Shown here: piece after piece, positions 17,467 to 26,395 of the stretch
Layout of the letters: the number at the start of each line of letters is the position of its first letter
Numbering within the stretch: position 1 is the stretch's first letter
Source: Candidatus Rifleibacteriota bacterium
GTDB taxonomy: Bacteria; Muiribacteriota; Ozemobacteria; Ozemobacterales; Ozemobacteraceae
DNA length: 64,000 nt
Direction of reading: 5' to 3'
Assembly (NCBI GenBank): GCA_015233155.1
Contig: JADFYG010000015.1
Coordinates: 1 to 64,000, forward strand
The notes under the pieces: model-generated
What the model was told of the DNA's origin: nothing
Databases searched by the model: none
Seen by the model: only the letters and a program-made list of their open reading frames with translations
Position numbers and translations under genes: made by a program

Positions 17467-18510
17467 ATGCGATATAAATTATTCGGCCGAACAGGTCTTA
17501 GAGTTTCGGAGCTTTGTCTTGGTGCAATGACTTTCGGGGAGAGTTGGGGCACTGGCTCCACGCGGGAAACCAGTGGACATATCTTTGATGCTTTTCTCGA
17601 AGCGGGGGGAAATTTTGTTGACACGGCAAATTTTTACACGGAGGGAGAAAGTGAGGAGTTTCTGGGCGAATTCATGAAGGGACGCCGGGAGCAGATCGTT
17701 TTGTCCACAAAATACACATTGAATGTGAGGCCGGACGATCCCAATGGTGGCGGCAACCAGCGGAAGAATTTGCTTCAATCGGTTGAGGCAAGCCTGAAGC
17801 GGCTCAAGACGGATTATATAGATATATATTGGGTTCACATCTGGGACGGAATGACCCCAATTGCAGAAATCATGCGTGGGCTTGATGACTTGGTCAGGGC
17901 GGGGAAGATTCTTTACGTGGGCTTTTCCGATGCCCCGGCTTGGCTGGTAGCTCAGGCCAACACTGTTGCCGACCTCCGAGGATGGACCCCATTCTCGGGC
18001 ATACAGGTGCAGTACAGCCTGATCGAACGAACCGTGGAGCGAGAACTTCTTCCGATGGCACGGAATTTCGATATGGCTGTCACAGCGTGGTCGCCGTTGG
18101 GAGGAGGAATTCTTTCGGGAAAATACAAAAGCCCTACCGATTGCCCAAAGGACGCACGCCATTCGGCTTCAGACTGGGGAACTCCCTACCTGACCGATCG
18201 CAATTTCCGTATATGCGACATGGTTCAAAAGGTTGCCCGTGAAATCGGGAAAACCCCGTCTCAGGTTTCTCTGGCATGGTTGCTGAGCCGCCGCAATCGA
18301 TATCAGATCATTCCGATCATCGGTGCCCGGAAACTGGATCAGCTTAAGGATAATCTCGGCTGTCTCGACGTCAAGATACCGGATTTGTTTATGCAGAAGC
18401 TTGAAGATGCCAGCCACGTCGATCTTGGTTTTCCCCATGACTTTCTTGTCCAGGCCCGAACGCCGATTTTCGGGAATACTTACGACCGGATTGACAACCA
18501 CCACGTCTGA
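17467..18510 (+). CDS. aldo/keto reductase
   Basis: A 347-aa TIM-barrel oxidoreductase of the YajO/Tas-like (AKR11/12-type) group. The catalytic tetrad is present: Asp in FVDTANFY, Tyr in the same motif, Lys in VLSTKYTL and His in IYWVHIWDG. The C-terminal NADPH-binding signature IIPIIGARKLDQLKDNL is also there. It reduces carbonyls with NADPH in the cytoplasm. The strong ribosome site AGAAGGAG and ATG 17467 are clear. It is not obviously linked to its neighbours. Confidence 0.92.
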   Translation: MRYKLFGRTGLRVSELCLGAMTFGESWGTGSTRETSGHIFDAFLEAGGNFVDTANFYTEGESEEFLGEFMKGRREQIVLSTKYTLNVRPDDPNGGGNQRKNLLQSVEASLKRLKTDYIDIYWVHIWDGMTPIAEIMRGLDDLVRAGKILYVGFSDAPAWLVAQANTVADLRGWTPFSGIQVQYSLIERTVERELLPMARNFDMAVTAWSPLGGGILSGKYKSPTDCPKDARHSASDWGTPYLTDRNFRICDMVQKVAREIGKTPSQVSLAWLLSRRNRYQIIPIIGARKLDQLKDNLGCLDVKIPDLFMQKLEDASHVDLGFPHDFLVQARTPIFGNTYDRIDNHHV

Positions 18511-18720
18511 CATCATCAGATGAAGCCATGATCGAAACACGCAGATATTATCTCGACGCTGTTTCCTCATTTAGCCTGATATCATATTCGATAATGCACG
18601 CATTTTCTTGCATTTGCGACCCACCATAACAGGCATCACCAGAGAATAATAGTGCATATATAGCGTTATATTTTCAAAAAGGAAAAGCAAATTCATATTT
18701 AGTATTTTAAGGAGTGATTT

Positions 18721-19281
18721 ATGAACGAGTCAGAAATGAATTATACATGCAGGAGTTGCGGAAATACGTCCTCAAAAGAGGGGGAGCTCTGTAATCCTCT
18801 TAATCTTAAAGATGCATACACCTGTGAGTTATGTGGAAATCTGACTTCGGATCCCAAACATCTGTGCAAGCCAAAAATGGCGAAACTCGATTATGTTTGT
18901 GACAACTGTGGTCAGGTGTCTGTAGATAGTGAGTTTTTATGCAATCCAAGATCTCTGAAATGGGCTCCGCAGGTTGATCTCCTGGAGACTGAGGAAGGTT
19001 ATGTTATTGAGGTCGATTTACCCGGGGTCATGAAAGAAAGCCTGAATCTGGAATTACTTAATGGCGTCGTTGAGTTAAAAGGGATGAGAAAGTGCCGGGA
19101 AGGCAAAGGACACTACCATATGGCAGAGCGGATGTCGGGCTCTTTCCAGCGTTCTATCGTTTTACCTGATAGCGTAGAAAGCGATAAGATAGAGGCAAAT
19201 TTTGCCGATGGAATTTTACACATAACGATTTCGAAGAGTAAGGAGTCCAGAGCGAAGAAGGTTGCGATAGCGATCAAGTAA
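18721..19281 (+). CDS. small heat-shock protein with three N-terminal zinc-ribbon repeats
   Basis: A 186-aa protein. Residues ~8-80 hold three ~24-residue repeats, YTCRSCGNTSSKEGELCNP, YTCELCGNLTSDPKHLCKP and YVCDNCGQVSVDSEFLCNP, each CxxCG...C and thus a three-cysteine mini-ribbon. Residues ~85-186 are an alpha-crystallin domain (VIEVDLPGV, GSFQRSIVLPDSV, FADGILHITISK) of the Hsp20 class A type. Hsp20 proteins hold unfolding proteins as ATP-independent oligomers. The cysteine module could bind zinc or sense redox state. The gene has its own upstream region with AAGGAG and a strong terminator at 19306. Confidence 0.85.
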   Translation: MNESEMNYTCRSCGNTSSKEGELCNPLNLKDAYTCELCGNLTSDPKHLCKPKMAKLDYVCDNCGQVSVDSEFLCNPRSLKWAPQVDLLETEEGYVIEVDLPGVMKESLNLELLNGVVELKGMRKCREGKGHYHMAERMSGSFQRSIVLPDSVESDKIEANFADGILHITISKSKESRAKKVAIAIK

Positions 19282-19305
19282 ATAAGGTTCCATCCCGGAA
19301 AAAAA

Positions 19306-19336
19306 GCATAACGCAGGCATTTTGCCTGCGTTATGC
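19306..19336. terminator. bidirectional intrinsic terminator
   Basis: GCATAACGCAGGC (19306-19318) is perfectly inverted at 19324-19336 with a 5-nt loop, A-run before and T-run after. It ends the Hsp20 gene and, on the other strand, faces the end of 19395-19766. Confidence 0.92.
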
Positions 19337-19394
19337 TTTTTCCATCTGATCAGCGCCTCAAATGGAGTTTATACTTAATTACGGCTCTGTAAGC

Positions 19395-19766
19395 CTACTT
19401 TACCTGTTTTTTGCCTCTTTCAATCGAACACAGGAAGAGAGCGTGGCGAGCCCAATAAATGGGATTTCCCTCTGGCCGGGGAGTTTGCGTTAATGGATAA
19501 ACGGTGCCACCGTCCGGGCCTGGCCGCCAGACATATAAGTCCCACTGATTGTTGCGCTGCCCGGAAAACAACATGCCGCCATCAGGGAAAGCAGGTTCTG
19601 CGGGCTCTTTGCTTATGGTTCCCGCAGTGCAACTGAACGGAAGAATTATCAGGAAAACCAGTATCATCATCAGTCCCCTGAATCCAGGGGTTGGTTCAGT
19701 CAATCCTGTCGAACTACTCAGCATTAGTGTCATCCCTCGTATGATTTTGAATAGCTGCGATGTCAA
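19395..19766 (-). CDS. truncated TolB-like beta-propeller lipoprotein
   Basis: A 123-aa ORF. The real start is probably an internal ATG before MMILVFLIILPFSC, a lipoprotein signal with lipobox Cys. What follows is about one and a half WD40/PD40 blades (GGMLFSGQRNNQWDLYVW, VYPLTQTPRPEGNPIYW), the pattern of TolB-type propellers. A complete propeller would need several more blades, so the gene looks 3'-truncated near the Hsp20 terminator. Confidence 0.5.
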   Translation of the reverse strand: MTSQLFKIIRGMTLMLSSSTGLTEPTPGFRGLMMILVFLIILPFSCTAGTISKEPAEPAFPDGGMLFSGQRNNQWDLYVWRPGPDGGTVYPLTQTPRPEGNPIYWARHALFLCSIERGKKQVK

Positions 19767-19928
19767 TCATAACATTTTCAGCAATGTGGTCAATCCACTG
19801 CTGTAATGATATCAAAGTGAAAACGTGCTATTCAAGCTATTCAGCGACGGAGAATTAAATGACTCTGGGTGAATTGCGAGATCAGGCGAAGCAGACAAAA
19901 AGTTGTGATAAAATAAACTCCTTAAGCC

Positions 19929-20627
19929 ATGAACGAACAGATAGCGATTCACCAAACGGCCTGGGGCCAACTTGAAGAGGTGGAGCTCCCGAACCTCCAT
20001 TCGGACCATGCCACCCGCTTTTTCATGGAGTTTTTTCCGTTTCGGAAAGGCGAACGGGTTGCTGAACCCGGCTGTGGAAGCGGGGTATTGAGTATCGCGG
20101 CCGCGATGGCCGGGGCCGCTGAGGTAACGGGCATCGACATATCATCTGAAGCCATTGAGCTCGCCCGCCGCAACGCTAAAATAAATCACCAGGAACAGAT
20201 CCGGTTCCTGGAAGGTAGCCTGCTGGAGCCGGTGGCAGGGCCACTTGATCTGGTCGTGGCCCTGCTTCCGCACAAACCGGCACCGCGGCCCTTCGATGCC
20301 AGATACTATGGCGGCGATGACGGCACCGATTTGCTCCTGGCGGTCATTGAGCAGGCCGGTCAAAAATTGGTTCCCGGCGGCCGGCTCGGGTTGTACGTCA
20401 ATAGCATCGCCAATCCGCAAAGAGTGTTGCAGGAATTTTCGCGACAATTTGCCGTACGCTTACTGGGAGAGAAAAAGCGCTATTTCACAAGGGAAGAATT
20501 CGATGACCTCACTCCGGGCATGTTTACCCATCTTGAAAACCAGCGTCGAAAAGGCGCAGCCGAATTTGCTCAAGACGAGCAGGGTCTGTATTTCAGCGCC
20601 CGACTCTATGAAGGAACATGCCTGTGA
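19929..20627 (+). CDS. class I SAM-dependent methyltransferase, first gene of the selenium operon
   Basis: A 232-aa Rossmann methyltransferase. Motif I is VAEPGCGSGVLSIAAAMAG, motif II GIDISSEAIELARRNA, and the motif IV position reads ALLPHKP instead of the NPPY of PrmC/HemK-type enzymes, followed by YYGGDDGTDLLLAVIEQA and LVPGGRLGLYV. It therefore belongs near the HemK/RsmC fold but has lost the amide-N binding motif, so the substrate should differ. Its 3' end overlaps the ChbG-like gene by 10 bp. In this operon it may methylate a selenium, nitrogen or hydroxyl group of a small molecule; that is inference. The start has a weak ribosome site, and TGTGATAAAAT just upstream may be a -10 region. 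Confidence 0.82.
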   Translation: MNEQIAIHQTAWGQLEEVELPNLHSDHATRFFMEFFPFRKGERVAEPGCGSGVLSIAAAMAGAAEVTGIDISSEAIELARRNAKINHQEQIRFLEGSLLEPVAGPLDLVVALLPHKPAPRPFDARYYGGDDGTDLLLAVIEQAGQKLVPGGRLGLYVNSIANPQRVLQEFSRQFAVRLLGEKKRYFTREEFDDLTPGMFTHLENQRRKGAAEFAQDEQGLYFSARLYEGTCL

Positions 20628-21391
20628 ACCCGATTCGACTTGTGATCAATGCCGATGACCTGGGCCTGTCGGACGAGGTGGATGCAGGCATCTTTGAATC
20701 GATCAACTGCGGGGTCGTCACTTCGGCGACCCTCCTGGTGAATCCGCCTTTCACGGCCGATATTTCTCGTTTTCTCAACACCGGCGCCTCGATCGGTCTT
20801 CATTTCAACCTGACGCTGGGAAAACCCTGTTCAGCCGGGAGTATTGCGCCCTCCCTGGTCGATGCCGACGGGCGGTTTTTCACCGATATAGAAGCTCTCC
20901 TGGCGCGTTTATCTGAACCGGAAGCCGAGCAGGAACTCCGAATTCAGTTTGAATTGTTCCGGAAAATTGTGCGGCGCAATCCGTGTCAACTCAGTTTTCA
21001 CAAACATTTGCATGCAAAAGATCAGCGTCTCCTGAAAATCGTCGCTGCTCTCGGCAAGGAGATGAATATCCCGGTTCGTTCTCTTAATGAGGAAATGGCC
21101 AATTTTTTCCGCAGTCGGCAGGTCATGACCAATGATCATTTTTTGGGAGACGTAAAACCATCCCCGTATTGGACACTGCCCCGTTTTAAGCAACAACTGG
21201 GCGATCTTCAGCCGGGCCTGACAGAACTGATGTGTCATCCGGGAAAGAAGATGAAACCGATGCCCGGCATATGGTATTGTTCCGAACGGGATACGGAACT
21301 GGCCACCCTCATTGCCCCGGAAGCCCGCGCCGCAGTTTCCCACTGTGAATTACTCAATTTCTGGAAAGCGTTTCCGGAGACTAAGACATGA
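20618..21391 (+). CDS. ChbG/YdjC-family carbohydrate deacetylase
   Basis: A 257-aa protein of the YdjC-like TIM-barrel family. Metal and catalytic residues are visible in LVINADDLGLSDEVD (Asp-Asp), IGLHFNLTLG (His) and LSFHKHLH (His pair), with LMCHPG near the C-terminus. Characterised members remove N-acetyl groups from sugars such as diacetylchitobiose. It overlaps the methyltransferase by 10 bp and the ATP-grasp gene by 4 bp. Next to a SenB-like glycosyltransferase it is well placed to deacetylate an N-acetylhexosamine conjugate and expose a free amine; the exact substrate is inferred. Confidence 0.88.
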   Translation: MPVNPIRLVINADDLGLSDEVDAGIFESINCGVVTSATLLVNPPFTADISRFLNTGASIGLHFNLTLGKPCSAGSIAPSLVDADGRFFTDIEALLARLSEPEAEQELRIQFELFRKIVRRNPCQLSFHKHLHAKDQRLLKIVAALGKEMNIPVRSLNEEMANFFRSRQVMTNDHFLGDVKPSPYWTLPRFKQQLGDLQPGLTELMCHPGKKMKPMPGIWYCSERDTELATLIAPEARAAVSHCELLNFWKAFPETKT

Positions 21392-22194
21392 AAACTCTCC
21401 TCACCATTCTGAACTTCTCAATCTACGACAATCGATATGATCCCCAAAGCAATGTTTTACTCGAGCAAGCATGCGAGAAAGCGGGTGTGCCATGCGCCAT
21501 CGTCAATTTCGATCGAGAAGTTCGGCCCACGGTTGATTCACCGTTGGTCTGGCTTCGCTACGACATCCGCTCGAAAAGGGATTTGATGTGGATTCTGGAA
21601 GTGGCAGCCGCCCTGCGCAATGCCGGGAAAAAAGTATTTCCTTCCCCGAGAGCCATCTGGCTGGCCGAGGATAAATGGGAAACCCATCTGGTTCTGGCAA
21701 GGGCCGGCGTGCCAATACCACGCACACTGCAGGCCAAAGATCTTCATTTATGCGGATTCCCGGTCATCATCAAAGCCCGGGTCGGCTGGGGCGGCATGGA
21801 AAACAAGATACTTTTCAGCGAGGCCGATTTGGCGGTTTTACCCCCCTATAACCCCAAAGAGTTTATCTGTCAGACCTACATTGACCATCCGGGAACCTTG
21901 ATCATGGCTATAGCCGGCAACCAGGAAATCTGCTGTATTGAAGACGAGGGGGAAAGCGCATTCGCGGAAAGCCGGGTCGCCATTTTGCCCGCCCCCAAAG
22001 GCGCCCTGGAACTTTCCCGGCAAGCTTTGCGCGCTACCGGCCTTGTAACCGGAACCGTCGATATGCTGGAGTCTCCGGACGGCTTGAAAGTCCTGGAAGT
22101 GAACTCGGCCCCGCGCCTGACTTACCCCCATCTGCCCCAAGCCGATCTGGCCGGCCCCATGTGCAAGGCCGTCCTGGAGTCGTTTGCCCTGTGA
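21388..22194 (+). CDS. RimK-like ATP-grasp ligase
   Basis: A 268-aa protein with an ATP-grasp fold. PVIIKARVGWGGMENKILF is the nucleotide-binding lysine/glycine loop, FICQTYIDHP the hinge, and the C-terminal GTVDMLESPDG...VLEVNSAPRL carries the Mg-binding Glu and Asn. RimK-like enzymes form amide bonds through an acyl phosphate. The short N-terminal pre-ATP-grasp domain (ILNFSIYDN, WLRYDIRSK) resembles those of amino-acid ligases in natural-product pathways. It overlaps its neighbours by 4 bp on both sides (ATGA, GTGA). I infer coupling of an amino acid or acid to the amine released by the ChbG-like enzyme. Confidence 0.85.
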   Translation: MKTLLTILNFSIYDNRYDPQSNVLLEQACEKAGVPCAIVNFDREVRPTVDSPLVWLRYDIRSKRDLMWILEVAAALRNAGKKVFPSPRAIWLAEDKWETHLVLARAGVPIPRTLQAKDLHLCGFPVIIKARVGWGGMENKILFSEADLAVLPPYNPKEFICQTYIDHPGTLIMAIAGNQEICCIEDEGESAFAESRVAILPAPKGALELSRQALRATGLVTGTVDMLESPDGLKVLEVNSAPRLTYPHLPQADLAGPMCKAVLESFAL

Positions 22195-23231
22195 ACATTC
22201 TCTTGTGTCTGCCATTCGAGGCGGTTGCCCCCAAGGGGAACAGTATCGCTGCCAGGCGTCTGGCCCAAGGGTTCCAGGCGGCCGGGCACAAGGTTTTTCT
22301 CCTGGATTGGCCGGCTGTTGATGATATTAAGCGGGTTGAAGAAGTACTTGCAGTCTTCCGACCGAACTTGTGTCTGATCATGCATGCCTGGCGGTGCGCC
22401 AAAGCCATCCGCCACATCCACCAGCACTCCGCGATTCCCACGATCGTTTCTCTGCGCGGCACCGACCTGAACGAAATGCTTGATGAGCCAGCCACCCAGG
22501 CACAGATCAGCGCCATTCTTTCGGGTTGCCGGGGCATTGTAGTGTTTCACGGCGAGGGGAAGAAAAAACTGGCTTCTTACAAGGCGGAATGGGCAGCCAA
22601 AACCAGGGTGATAGCCAATGGAGCAAACCTGCCGACTTCCGCAGTCGATTATCGGGCCAGATTACACAGTGCCTCGGAAACATTTCTCTTCGTGACTATT
22701 TCCGGATTGCGCGAGGTGAAGCAGCCCCTTCTGATACTGCCATGGCTTGAAGATCTCCGGAATGAATTTCCGAACCTGGGACTGGCCCATGCCGGCCCGC
22801 CACTGGAACAACCGATAGTTGACACTTTCCGGGAGTTTCAGGCAAATCATTCCTGGCTTTCCCACCTCGATCAGGTGCCGCATGAGGAGATCGATTCTTT
22901 TCTGCGTGCCGGTCAGGTCTATGTATCAGCCAGCCGTTCCGAGGGCATGCCGCACGGGGTTCGCGAAGCCATGCTGTGCGGCATGCCTCTCCTGCTTTCC
23001 GATATTCCCGGACACCGCAACATGGCGGAAGCCGAACACGAGGCTCTCTTTTTCGGCGACCGTGAAAGTTTTCTGCGCCAGGTCGGTCGGTTATTGTGCG
23101 ATCCCGGGCTTCGTCAGGGCCTCGGCTCCAAAGCCCTGACGCGCGCACAGGGTGAATGCCGCAATGCCAACGAAATTGCCTGCTACATTGATTTTTTCCA
23201 GACGATCTTATCCAAAGGAAACCTATCATGA
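22191..23231 (+). CDS. GT4-family glycosyltransferase, SenB (selenosugar synthase)-like
   Basis: About 346 aa from GTG 22191, which overlaps the previous stop (GTGA) and gives MNILLCLPFE, a normal GT-B first strand; the longer reading from 22161 adds only an out-of-place leader. Conserved stretches are PKGNSIAARRLAQGFQAAGH, LIMHAWRCAKAIRHI, TIVSLRGTDLNEML, ISGLREVKQPL and the donor-site SRSEGMPHGVREAM. By memory the KGN..AARRLA, HA.R.A.AI, GTDL and LR.VK motifs match the family containing SenB, which glycosylates selenophosphate with UDP-GlcNAc in selenoneine synthesis. They are less like BshA/MshA. Close linkage to YedF and SelD supports a selenium acceptor. The assignment needs an alignment. 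Confidence 0.75.
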   Translation: MNILLCLPFEAVAPKGNSIAARRLAQGFQAAGHKVFLLDWPAVDDIKRVEEVLAVFRPNLCLIMHAWRCAKAIRHIHQHSAIPTIVSLRGTDLNEMLDEPATQAQISAILSGCRGIVVFHGEGKKKLASYKAEWAAKTRVIANGANLPTSAVDYRARLHSASETFLFVTISGLREVKQPLLILPWLEDLRNEFPNLGLAHAGPPLEQPIVDTFREFQANHSWLSHLDQVPHEEIDSFLRAGQVYVSASRSEGMPHGVREAMLCGMPLLLSDIPGHRNMAEAEHEALFFGDRESFLRQVGRLLCDPGLRQGLGSKALTRAQGECRNANEIACYIDFFQTILSKGNLS

Positions 23232-23839
23232 GTGAAAAAACGGTCGATGCCCGGGGAATGCTTTGCCCCAAGCCTCTCATCATGACAAAAAAAGCACTGG
23301 CGGAACTGCCGGTCGGGGAAACCCTTACCATTCTCGTGGATAACGCCACGGCCAGGGAAAACGTCACACGTTTTCTACAGGATAATGCCGCCAATCCCAC
23401 GTCTTCGGAAGACAAAGGAGTCTTCACACTCATCGCCAGAAAATCTGAGCCGCACCTGGCTTCTCCCCGGGCCGAAGCGTATTGCCGGCCCGAGAGCGGC
23501 ACCAAGCCGTTCGTTATGGTTTTCAACCACGCCGGCATGGGATTCGGATCGGAAGAACTGGGAAAGATTCTGATTCAGGCCTGTATAAACGCTGTGAAAG
23601 AAGTGGCACCGCTTCCCTCAACTATGCTCTTTTTTAACGGAGGCGTTCACATGGTATGTGAGCCGTCCCCGGTCCTGCAGCCCCTGACCGAACTCGAGTC
23701 GCGCGGCGTGAAGATACTGGTGTGCGGCACCTGCCTGGATTACTATGAACTCAAACCTAAATTGAAAGTCGGACGCATTTCCAATATGTATGATATTCTG
23801 CAAACGATTGCCACTGCGGGAAGCGTCTTTACCCCCTGA
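23228..23839 (+). CDS. yedF: selenium metabolism protein YedF (TusA-DsrE fusion)
   Basis: A 203-aa protein. The N-terminal TusA/SirA-like domain has the carrier cysteine Cys13 in [17 protein letters not shown]. The C-terminal half is a DsrE-like domain with [20 protein letters not shown]. This two-domain form is the YedF protein long associated with SelD and labile selenium. It probably carries persulfide or perselenide between the desulfurase and SelD. ATG 23228 overlaps the glycosyltransferase stop by 4 bp, and the next gene follows after 11 bp with GAAGGAG. Confidence 0.92.
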   Translation: MSEKTVDARGMLCPKPLIMTKKALAELPVGETLTILVDNATARENVTRFLQDNAANPTSSEDKGVFTLIARKSEPHLASPRAEAYCRPESGTKPFVMVFNHAGMGFGSEELGKILIQACINAVKEVAPLPSTMLFFNGGVHMVCEPSPVLQPLTELESRGVKILVCGTCLDYYELKPKLKVGRISNMYDILQTIATAGSVFTP

Positions 23840-23850
23840 AGGAGCCCAAC

Positions 23851-24978
23851 TTGGCTGCCAATTGTTATTTTGACAACGCTTCGACATCGTTTCCCAAACC
23901 ACCGGAAGTGGCACGGGAGATCAGTCGCTATCTCTGCGAGGTCGGCGGACCCTATGGACGAAGCGCGTATCCCAGGGCGCTGGAAGTTTCCCGAACGGTG
24001 GAAGCGGCGCGGGATCGTCTGGCCCAGCTACTTGGAACCTCGCGAGCCGACGCGCTGGTGTTCACTCCCAATGCCACCACCGCCATTAACATAGTCCTCA
24101 ACAGTGTTCTTGCCCAGGGGGGCCATGTCCTGATATCCCCGCTCGAACATAACGCCGTCATGCGGCCACTGACCGCACTGCAAGCCAGAACGGCAATTCG
24201 CTTCGAAAAACTGGCCGCTGCGCCTGATGGCCGGATCATCGTAGCGGACATCAAAAAACATATAACGCCGCAGACGCGCCTGGTCATTATCAATCACCAG
24301 AGCAACGTCAATGGAGTTATTCAGCCAATTCAACTGATCAAGGAGGCGGTGGACGATATCCCCATCCTGGTCGATGCCAGTCAGTCAGCTGGCAGCAGCC
24401 CGATTGCCGTCGACGAGTGGAAGATCGATTTTATGGCTTGTACCGGCCACAAAAGTCTGCTCGGTCCAACGGGCACCGGCGCCCTGTTCATGCGCCACCC
24501 GCAAACCATCGAGCCGCTTGTCTATGGAGGTACCGGCAGTGCTTCTGAAAGCTTCGCAATGCCGGAATTTCTACCGGATCGCTTCGAGGCCGGTACCGGC
24601 AATGTCGCCGGCATTTTCGGACTTCTTGCCGCTCTGGAACATCGCCCGCTGCCGCGTCACACCCGCCAGGATTTTCTGGATTTTCTGTGCAGCCTCGAAA
24701 AAATCCCGGGGTATCAGATTTTTCGGGCCGCCGAGGCAGAGAATCAAGGCAGTCTGATCTCCCTGCGACACTCAGGTCAGGACGCGGCTTCCCTCGGCAA
24801 TGCCCTGTTTCAGCGGTTTGGCATTGAGGTGCGGGTTGGCCTGCATTGTGCTCCCCTGGCGCATCAAAGCCTGGGTACATTCCCAACCGGAACCCTCCGG
24901 CTTGCCGTTTCTCCATACCATTGCCCCGCCGATTTCGAACAGGTGCGATATGCCCTGCAGGAGCTCACCAGATCATGA
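23851..24978 (+). CDS. NifS/SufS-like cysteine desulfurase, selenium-cluster type
   Basis: A 375-aa fold-type I PLP enzyme from TTG 23851, with a perfect GAAGGAG before it. The PLP lysine is in [18 protein letters not shown], and the C-terminal [20 protein letters not shown] contains the conserved Cys region. This is the cysteine desulfurase/selenocysteine lyase subfamily (TIGR01977-like) repeatedly found with orphan SelD genes. It releases S or Se from Cys/Sec as enzyme-bound persulfide/perselenide for YedF and SelD. The stop overlaps the SelD start by 4 bp (ATGA). Confidence 0.9.
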   Translation: MAANCYFDNASTSFPKPPEVAREISRYLCEVGGPYGRSAYPRALEVSRTVEAARDRLAQLLGTSRADALVFTPNATTAINIVLNSVLAQGGHVLISPLEHNAVMRPLTALQARTAIRFEKLAAAPDGRIIVADIKKHITPQTRLVIINHQSNVNGVIQPIQLIKEAVDDIPILVDASQSAGSSPIAVDEWKIDFMACTGHKSLLGPTGTGALFMRHPQTIEPLVYGGTGSASESFAMPEFLPDRFEAGTGNVAGIFGLLAALEHRPLPRHTRQDFLDFLCSLEKIPGYQIFRAAEAENQGSLISLRHSGQDAASLGNALFQRFGIEVRVGLHCAPLAHQSLGTFPTGTLRLAVSPYHCPADFEQVRYALQELTRS

Positions 24979-26234
24979 ATCAACTGCTGTTGTTTGCCAA
25001 CACACGGGCTGTCATCAAAGCCGAAGAATTATGTCGGAAAAATGGCTTGGCCATTCAGGTCATTGCCGTGCCCAGGAATATTTCGTCGGAATGCGGCATG
25101 TGTCTTATGTTATCCGAAACCGAGGCCGACCGGGCAGGCCCATTACTGGCGCAGTCCGGCATCAATGCACGGATTCACCCGTTGTCGGCGCCGCCGTCGT
25201 TTGATCTGTTGTCCACAGTTGAGTATGGCGGCTGCTCGGCCAAACTTCCGGCCGAACTGCTTATGCAGGCCATCAGGCGTCTGCCGGGATCAACCGACGC
25301 GAAATTGCTTGTTGGCATCGATACTTGCGATGATGCGGGAGTTTACCAGCTTTCAGATGACATTGCACTGATCGAAACAACCGATTTCTTTCCACCGGTG
25401 TGTTCTGATGCCTATGAATTTGGCCAGATCGCCGCCGCAAATGCCCTGAGCGACGTTTATGCCATGGGTGGGAAAGTGCTGACCGTGATGAACCTGGTGA
25501 TGTTCCCGGCCAGTGGGATTCCTTTTGACGTTCTCGGAGAAATTCTGCGCGGCGGGCAGGAAAAGGTCACAGAGGCTGGTGGGATCATTGTTGGCGGCCA
25601 TTCCATCGCTGACTATCCACCCAAGTTCGGGTTAGCGGTGACCGGGATTGTTCATCCCTCCCGCGTCATCACAAATGCCAATGCCCGTCCAGGCGAGATT
25701 TTAGTTCTGACCAAACCAGTGGGAACCGGAGCGATCGTTGCCGGGCACCGTCTGAGTGAAGTCAATGCCGCATCATATCAGGCTGCCCTGGATTCCATGA
25801 AACTCCTGAATCGAAAAGGAGCGGAAGTCATGCAGAAGCACGGCATCCGGTGTGCCACGGATATTACCGGCTTCGGCCTGCTCGGCCATGCCAAGCATAT
25901 TGCCATGGCCAGCAAGATCACCCTCGAGATAGAAGCCCGCCGGTTGCCGATTCTCTCTGGAGCCGCGTCACTGATTGATCTGGGCTGTATTCCAGGCGGC
26001 GCTTTCAGGAACCAGGAGTATGTCGAGCCGTTCTGCCGCTTCGCTCCGGATCTTTCGTATATCGATAAAATGCTGATGCTCGACCCGCAAACATCGGGCG
26101 GCCTCTTGATGAGCGTGCCGCCCGGGAAGGTTGACGATGTTCTAGCCGATCTGCTCACCAACGACTACCCGCACGCAGGGGTGGTCGGCAAAACTCTGTC
26201 CCCGCAGGACAAACCTCTTGTCGTTATTAAGTGA
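24975..26234 (+). CDS. selD: DUF3343-selenophosphate synthetase (SelD) fusion
   Basis: 419 aa from ATG 24975. Residues 1-~72 form a DUF3343 domain ([28 protein letters not shown]), a small putative S/Se carrier usually encoded as a separate gene near selD and yedF. From residue ~80 the SelD part has YGGCSAKLP with catalytic Cys87 and Lys90, ATP-binding TTDFFPPV and VGGHSI, and the C-terminal [14 protein letters not shown]. It makes selenophosphate from selenide and ATP. The fusion would place a carrier cysteine directly at the active site. It closes a seven-gene run whose starts and stops overlap or nearly touch. Confidence 0.93.
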   Translation: MNQLLLFANTRAVIKAEELCRKNGLAIQVIAVPRNISSECGMCLMLSETEADRAGPLLAQSGINARIHPLSAPPSFDLLSTVEYGGCSAKLPAELLMQAIRRLPGSTDAKLLVGIDTCDDAGVYQLSDDIALIETTDFFPPVCSDAYEFGQIAAANALSDVYAMGGKVLTVMNLVMFPASGIPFDVLGEILRGGQEKVTEAGGIIVGGHSIADYPPKFGLAVTGIVHPSRVITNANARPGEILVLTKPVGTGAIVAGHRLSEVNAASYQAALDSMKLLNRKGAEVMQKHGIRCATDITGFGLLGHAKHIAMASKITLEIEARRLPILSGAASLIDLGCIPGGAFRNQEYVEPFCRFAPDLSYIDKMLMLDPQTSGGLLMSVPPGKVDDVLADLLTNDYPHAGVVGKTLSPQDKPLVVIK

Positions 26235-26289
26235 CAGCAAAATAGCATCTAAATTAAGAGGCGGGCATGTAATGCTAATCGGGACAGTT

Positions 26290-26392
26290 ATACGAAAGCG
26301 CAATGCAATTTGTTTATGTACTCGGTCATAATTATCGTAGGGGCGGGTTCCAAACCCGCCCGATAAAACAAAATTCAATACACCATTGTATA
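26290..26392. repeat. 103-bp MITE/REP-like repeat, copy 1
   Basis: Nearly identical (roughly 90%) to 44354-44456. It begins TATAC and ends GTATA and has a central palindrome GGGCGGGTT..AACCCGCCC. It lies directly before trmB and is open in the trmB frame, which makes that gene look 31 codons longer than it is. Confidence 0.8.
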
Positions 26393-26395
26393 TCT

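Noticed and set aside
22191..23231. Bacillithiol or mycothiol glycosyltransferase (BshA/MshA)
   Set aside because: No LmbE/PIG-L deacetylase or BshC/MshC is present, and the KGN/GTDL pattern and selenium neighbours favour a SenB-like enzyme; not fully excluded.
26303..26395. N-terminal extension of TrmB
   Set aside because: These codons lie inside a repeat that recurs at 44354; the family start fits ATG 26396.
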